From Flavobacteriaceae bacterium (lineage in GTDB: Bacteria > Bacteroidota > Bacteroidia > Flavobacteriales > Flavobacteriaceae), in NCBI GenBank assembly GCA_017852395.1, contig JAFMLE010000005.1, positions 1 through 64,000 of the forward strand: DNA of 64,000 nt, read 5' to 3'. The notes under the pieces are model-generated. The model saw nothing but the letters and a program-made list of their open reading frames with translations, had not been told where the DNA came from and searched no databases. The stretch's first letter is position 1, and the number at the start of each line of letters is the position of its first letter. Shown piece after piece: positions 61,401-64,000 of this stretch. The position numbers were made by a program, and so were the translations under genes.

Positions 61401-61869
61401 CGATGTATTTGGGTTCATAAGTAACATAGGGGTCGTCCATGTCCACCCAATAGCCGATTCGTTCGGTAAGTCGGTTCCAAATATCGGTGTAACGCATCAC
61501 TGCCGTTTTGCAGGCTTGGTTGTATTCGGATATAGAAATTGATTTTCCAATTTCGTCTTTGGTAATCCCCAATTCTTTTTCGACCCCCAACTCTACAGGC
61601 AGTCCATGGGTGTCCCATCCTGCTTTGCGTTTTACTTGGAAGCCTTTTTGTGTTTTGTAGCGACAAAAAATGTCTTTGATTGCACGTGCCATGACATGGT
61701 GAATCCCTGGCAGGCCGTTGGCCGAAGGAGGCCCTTCGTAAAAAATAAAAGGGGGGTTGCCCTCTCGATTGGAAATGGTCTTTTGGAAAATCGATTGTTG
61801 GTTCCAAACGGCTAAGACCTCTTCTGAGATTTTAGATAAGTTCAAACCTTTGTATTCCTTGAAAGCCAT
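58465..61869 (-). CDS. ileS: Isoleucyl-tRNA synthetase
   Basis: An 1134-residue class I synthetase charging tRNA-Ile. The HIGH motif is in PSANGLPGIHHVMARAIKD (about residues 48-66), KMSKR is in KQGQKMSKRLGNAVDP, and the CP1 editing domain lies between, with DVTDTTVTAQFK and GTGIVHTAPTFGADDA. Length and motif pattern match the eukaryote-like type 2 enzymes, which are often insensitive to mupirocin (family knowledge, untested here). It is followed by the DksA-like gene and the exported protein; upstream, TATTTTCG is an imperfect -7 element. Confidence 0.96.
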   Translation of the reverse strand: MAFKEYKGLNLSKISEEVLAVWNQQSIFQKTISNREGNPPFIFYEGPPSANGLPGIHHVMARAIKDIFCRYKTQKGFQVKRKAGWDTHGLPVELGVEKELGITKDEIGKSISISEYNQACKTAVMRYTDIWNRLTERIGYWVDMDDPYVTYEPKYIESVWWLLEQIYNKGLLYKGYTIQPYSPKAGTGLSSHELNQPGTYQDVTDTTVTAQFKTHRETLPKALQNEAPLYILAWTTTPWTLPSNTALTVGPKITYVEIHTYNQYTFEPIRVLIAKALVAKQFGSKYFEVDAHQSLKDFQPEDKKIPYWLGEEILGEALEGITYEQLWDEAPLPLTNPQNAFRVILGDFVTTEDGTGIVHTAPTFGADDARAAKEAKPEVPPLLVLDENNNPVPLVDLQGRFRKEVGSLGGQYVKNEYYPDGQAPDRSVDVEIAIRLKEENKAFKVEKYVHSYPNCWRTDKPILYYPLDSWFIKVTEVKDRMVSLNKEINWKPKATGEGRFGNWLSNANDWNLSRSRFWGIPLPIWRSEDGQTEKIIGSMEDFVEEIQKAIAAGVQEHNPFEGFVVGDMSTANYDKIDLHKDTVDQIILVAEDGKTPLYRETDLIDVWFDSGSMPYAQWHYPFENREKIDQGSHFPADYIAEGVDQTRGWFYTLHAIATLVFDNQAYKNVVSNGLVLDKQGQKMSKRLGNAVDPFQILDQYGPDATRWYMIANANPWDNLKFDPEGIAEVQRKFFGTLYNTYSFFSLYANIDAFTHQEEAIPLKDRTELDQWILSELNGLVSEVDAAYIDYEPTKAARAISDFVQERLSNWYVRLSRRRFWKGSYGPDKIAAYQTLFECLLTVSKLSAPIAPFYADALYKDLVDATQIEPFESVHLSDFPKSKPQYDNAELETRINKARIITSLALSLRKKERIKVRQPLQKIMIPVHSPQEKEALTEIMPLLCSEINVKEVVLIDDASSILVKEIKPNFKTLGPRFGKDLKAVVEAIKQLNNEQIKKLEAGSAISLYINEKNIILGTDDVQIGSKDIEGWQVANSNGITVALDITLTDTLIQEGLARELINKVQNLRKDSGLEVTDKITVAMTTTTLVKQAVETNRDYIMSEILATVIEYKESLDEGHSIALNEEQIQITINTN

Positions 61870-61949
61870 GCTGTTATGTGCTTTTTCTAAAGTTGCGAAA
61901 ATAAGAATTTTACAGCAACCAAAGGCCTGTATTTCATATAAAATAAATA

Positions 61950-64000
61950 CTACATCTTAACCCGAAGTCCCAATTGAAGGCTTCGGCCTGGTGCAGATAC
62001 TCCAGAGGCAAAACTACGGTAATGCGTATCAAAAATATTGTCGATCCCCGCCTGAAAGGTCAAATGAGGTTTTGGGTCGTAATTGATAAAAACAGCTGCC
62101 ATGCCCCAGGATGGGGTCCCTGCGTAAATTGACCCTCCAATACCTGAGCTTAATATTGGTGTTTCTTCTAATCCATCCTCACCGCCAAAGCTATATTGGT
62201 CCGGATCTTTGGCGCCGCTGAAACTGTAGTTGGCTTGGAGATTCCAACGCTCTTTTTCATAAATGAGTGAAAAAGAGCCAAAATACGGCGCTATAGAAGG
62301 CAGTGGGCCATATTTTTCATTTTTATCTCCCTTGGTGTACATCAAGCTGGCACGTGCCATCAGGTGTTCTGATACGTGGTATTGTCCGTCAATTGAAGCT
62401 CCATAAACCCATCGATTGCCCAGGTTTTTGTTGGCAACGGTGGGTAATTCTTCGCCATCGTATAAAATGGTTTCCAAATTGGGGGTGGTAACATCCGAAA
62501 AAACGATGTAGTCACTTCGAACAATATGCCGAGAAATTAGCGTTGCAAAACCCCGAAAGGAAAGTTGATTTTTTTGGTTTTTAGAGATACGTGTTAAACC
62601 AAAATCAAAATTGTAGGCGTATTCGGGTTTGAGAAAAGAATTGGGAATGATAAGCACCCCGGCATTTTCCCTAATTTTGCCAATATCATCAATATTGGGT
62701 GCTTTAAAACCATTTGAAAGGATAAAATTGAGTTGCCAGCCCTGTTGGGGCTTCATGACCGTTGCCAAGGTCCATGTAAGGGCTTCGGAATTGAGTACTA
62801 CTTTGGTCAGCTGAGGGTCGATAAGCGCCATCTTTTTCCATTCGGCGTCCAAGGCAGAAAAACTCAGTCGTAAGCCTGCATTGAAGGTTAGTTTGGGAGA
62901 ATAATCCCAAATCAGATTGCTATATGCTGCAAGACTCCCCAATGTACTTCCGTTGCTGGGGTACCTACTTGGTATTGCCAAAGGAACAGTAGCACCAACT
63001 ATGGCGTTGCCCTGCACCTCAAGGGTACGGGTAAATCCTCTAGAATATACGGTGTTGAAGGTCCCTTCAAATCCATAAGCAACATTTATTGTTTTGGACA
63101 GTAGGGCGTCAAAATCAGTATTGAGGCTCAAAACATGAACTTGTTCTTCTTGGGTATCTCGGTCGAGGCTTCCAAATTTTCTTTTGTTTCGTGATTCGGC
63201 AACATTCTGATATGCTAGGGTAAGGGTTCCCTTTCGCAACCAACGGTTTCCCTTAAAAAACTTAAACTGTGTTGCTGCCAAAAAGCGTTTTTGAGGGCCG
63301 TAGTACCATTCGCTAAACTTGAGCGCTCCGTCGGATGATTCTCTAAGTTTGTCAAAACGATCAATGTCTGATGAGGTAGAATACTGAAGGTTGACGGTGA
63401 GCTGATTTTGGGCGTCGATTTGATATAAAAACTTTTGAAAAAAATCGTACTGGCTATACCCGGTGTTTTTTTGAATTTCTGGATCGGGATTCACCGTCTG
63501 ATCTGCCTTGTAGAAGTGTCTATTGTTTTCTGAATAAACGGGAGTCAGACCCCAGTTTTCGAAACCGTGTGTGCGATTTTTTCCCATCCGAATATCCCCA
63601 AAATTTGAAAAACTAAAACTGCTGATGCTTCCCCATTTCTTAGTGCTAATACTGGCTGTTAAATTGTTCATGCTGCCCATATTTGCACTATTAAAGGCAC
63701 TTGAAAAGGTGCTTTCAAAGGATTTTTCGGCATTGAGTTTTGGGGTTTTTGTAAAGTAGTGAATTACTCCGCCAAGGGCATCGGAACCGTATCCTACAGA
63801 AGAGGACCCAAAAACGACCTCAACGCGGTCAATAATATTGGGGTCCAATGTGATTGCGTTTTGTAGGTGCCCCGATCGATAAATTGCATTGTTCATTCGT
63901 ACACCGTCGACAACCAACAAGACCCTGTTGGCTTCAAATCCTCTTAAAACTGGACTTCCGCCACCGCCTTGAGATTTTTGTACACGAACTCCAGGGGTAA
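61950..64000 (-). CDS. TonB-dependent receptor, 5' end cut by window edge
   Basis: The C-terminal 683 residues of an outer-membrane receptor; the frame is open through base 64000, so signal peptide and TonB box lie outside. The visible plug domain reads TPGVRVQKSQGGGGSPVLRG and VLLVVDGVRMNNAIYRSGHL, with IDRVEVVFGSSSVGYGSDAL, as in haem or siderophore receptors (HmuR-like). The barrel follows, with many aromatic strands. It ends in LQLGLRVKM rather than in Phe, an atypical barrel terminus. Substrate unknown. Confidence 0.92.
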   Translation of the reverse strand, partial: TPGVRVQKSQGGGGSPVLRGFEANRVLLVVDGVRMNNAIYRSGHLQNAITLDPNIIDRVEVVFGSSSVGYGSDALGGVIHYFTKTPKLNAEKSFESTFSSAFNSANMGSMNNLTASISTKKWGSISSFSFSNFGDIRMGKNRTHGFENWGLTPVYSENNRHFYKADQTVNPDPEIQKNTGYSQYDFFQKFLYQIDAQNQLTVNLQYSTSSDIDRFDKLRESSDGALKFSEWYYGPQKRFLAATQFKFFKGNRWLRKGTLTLAYQNVAESRNKRKFGSLDRDTQEEQVHVLSLNTDFDALLSKTINVAYGFEGTFNTVYSRGFTRTLEVQGNAIVGATVPLAIPSRYPSNGSTLGSLAAYSNLIWDYSPKLTFNAGLRLSFSALDAEWKKMALIDPQLTKVVLNSEALTWTLATVMKPQQGWQLNFILSNGFKAPNIDDIGKIRENAGVLIIPNSFLKPEYAYNFDFGLTRISKNQKNQLSFRGFATLISRHIVRSDYIVFSDVTTPNLETILYDGEELPTVANKNLGNRWVYGASIDGQYHVSEHLMARASLMYTKGDKNEKYGPLPSIAPYFGSFSLIYEKERWNLQANYSFSGAKDPDQYSFGGEDGLEETPILSSGIGGSIYAGTPSWGMAAVFINYDPKPHLTFQAGIDNIFDTHYRSFASGVSAPGRSLQLGLRVKM

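Noticed and set aside
61950-63920. TTG at 63920 as start of the last TonB receptor
   Set aside because: It falls in the middle of a conserved plug domain; the frame continues to the window edge, so the gene is truncated and not short.
1-64000. tRNA, rRNA, CRISPR arrays, insertion sequences, phage genes, replication origin
   Set aside because: Looked for by eye: no cloverleaf with anticodon and TTCGA-type arms, no regularly spaced repeats, no transposase or integrase motifs, no DnaA-box cluster.

Overview
This window looks like a core chromosomal segment of a member of the Flavobacteriaceae (Bacteroidota). The evidence is family content (two TonB-dependent receptors, OmpA with thrombospondin type 3 repeats, an IPExxxVDY-type protein next to rnc, a carotenoid desaturase, a RimB-RimK-like fusion, a long type of IleRS), repeated matches to the Bacteroidota promoter -7 element TAnnTTTG a short distance before start codons, and the near absence of Shine-Dalgarno sequences. 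I see no rRNA, tRNA, CRISPR array, insertion sequence or prophage. Almost every gene is housekeeping and the genes are tightly packed.

Layout. 1-6.5 kb: the end of a cyclase-family gene, a pirin, several microproteins, a CNT nucleoside transporter, a Kv-type potassium channel and a phytoene desaturase. 6.5-13.8 kb (minus): an AddAB/RecBCD-like nuclease-helicase pair split by an OmpA-family gene. 13.9-18.5 kb: Mn-type superoxide dismutase, then a minus-strand operon purN-rnhA-pfkB-purF. 18.6-22.8 kb: the fatty-acid/RNA/glycolysis cluster acpP-fabF-rnc-IPExxxVDY-pyk. 22.8-30.3 kb: dinB, a DUF819-CYTH-M20 hydrolase run, a microprotein, etfBA and the RimB-RimK fusion. 30.4-34 kb: a beta-lactamase-fold lipoprotein, a 2-oxoglutarate/Fe(II)-type oxygenase, a compact structured RNA gene with a tiny open reading frame, and a Na+/H+ antiporter. 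34-39.6 kb: ribE and pdxA on a face-to-face promoter, then DUF177-rpmF and fabH-accB-accC. 39.6-47.7 kb: a prolyl oligopeptidase, asd, alr-tdk, an unknown protein, rsmI-recJ. 47.7-64 kb: a TonB receptor, the minus-strand run DUF3108-M23-pgi, uvrC, a formyl-THF cyclo-ligase, lspA, and ileS-DksA-like-unknown, ending in a truncated TonB receptor.

Functional themes are lipid synthesis (acpP, fabF, fabH, accB, accC), purine synthesis (purN, purF), DNA repair (AddAB-like pair, dinB, recJ, uvrC), cell-envelope synthesis and remodelling (alr, asd, M23 peptidase, lspA, OmpA, TonB receptors) and ribosome maturation or modification (rnc, rsmI, rpmF with DUF177, RimK-like).

The most unusual element is at 32549-32739 on the minus strand. 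It has a TAnnTTTG promoter, about 180 nt of foldable RNA, a near-perfect Shine-Dalgarno (AAAGGAGGT) at ideal spacing before a 21-codon frame, two mutually exclusive stems (one covering the Shine-Dalgarno), and an intrinsic terminator. A strong Shine-Dalgarno is exceptional in this lineage, whose ribosomes are reported to occlude the anti-SD, so this is my main candidate for an undescribed riboregulator. Other points to check are an A8 homopolymer that puts a clean signal-peptide start of the OmpA gene out of frame, a secreted protein with no conventional start that would include its signal peptide, a 28-residue membrane microprotein directly before the potassium channel, and a terminator built over the stop codon of accC.
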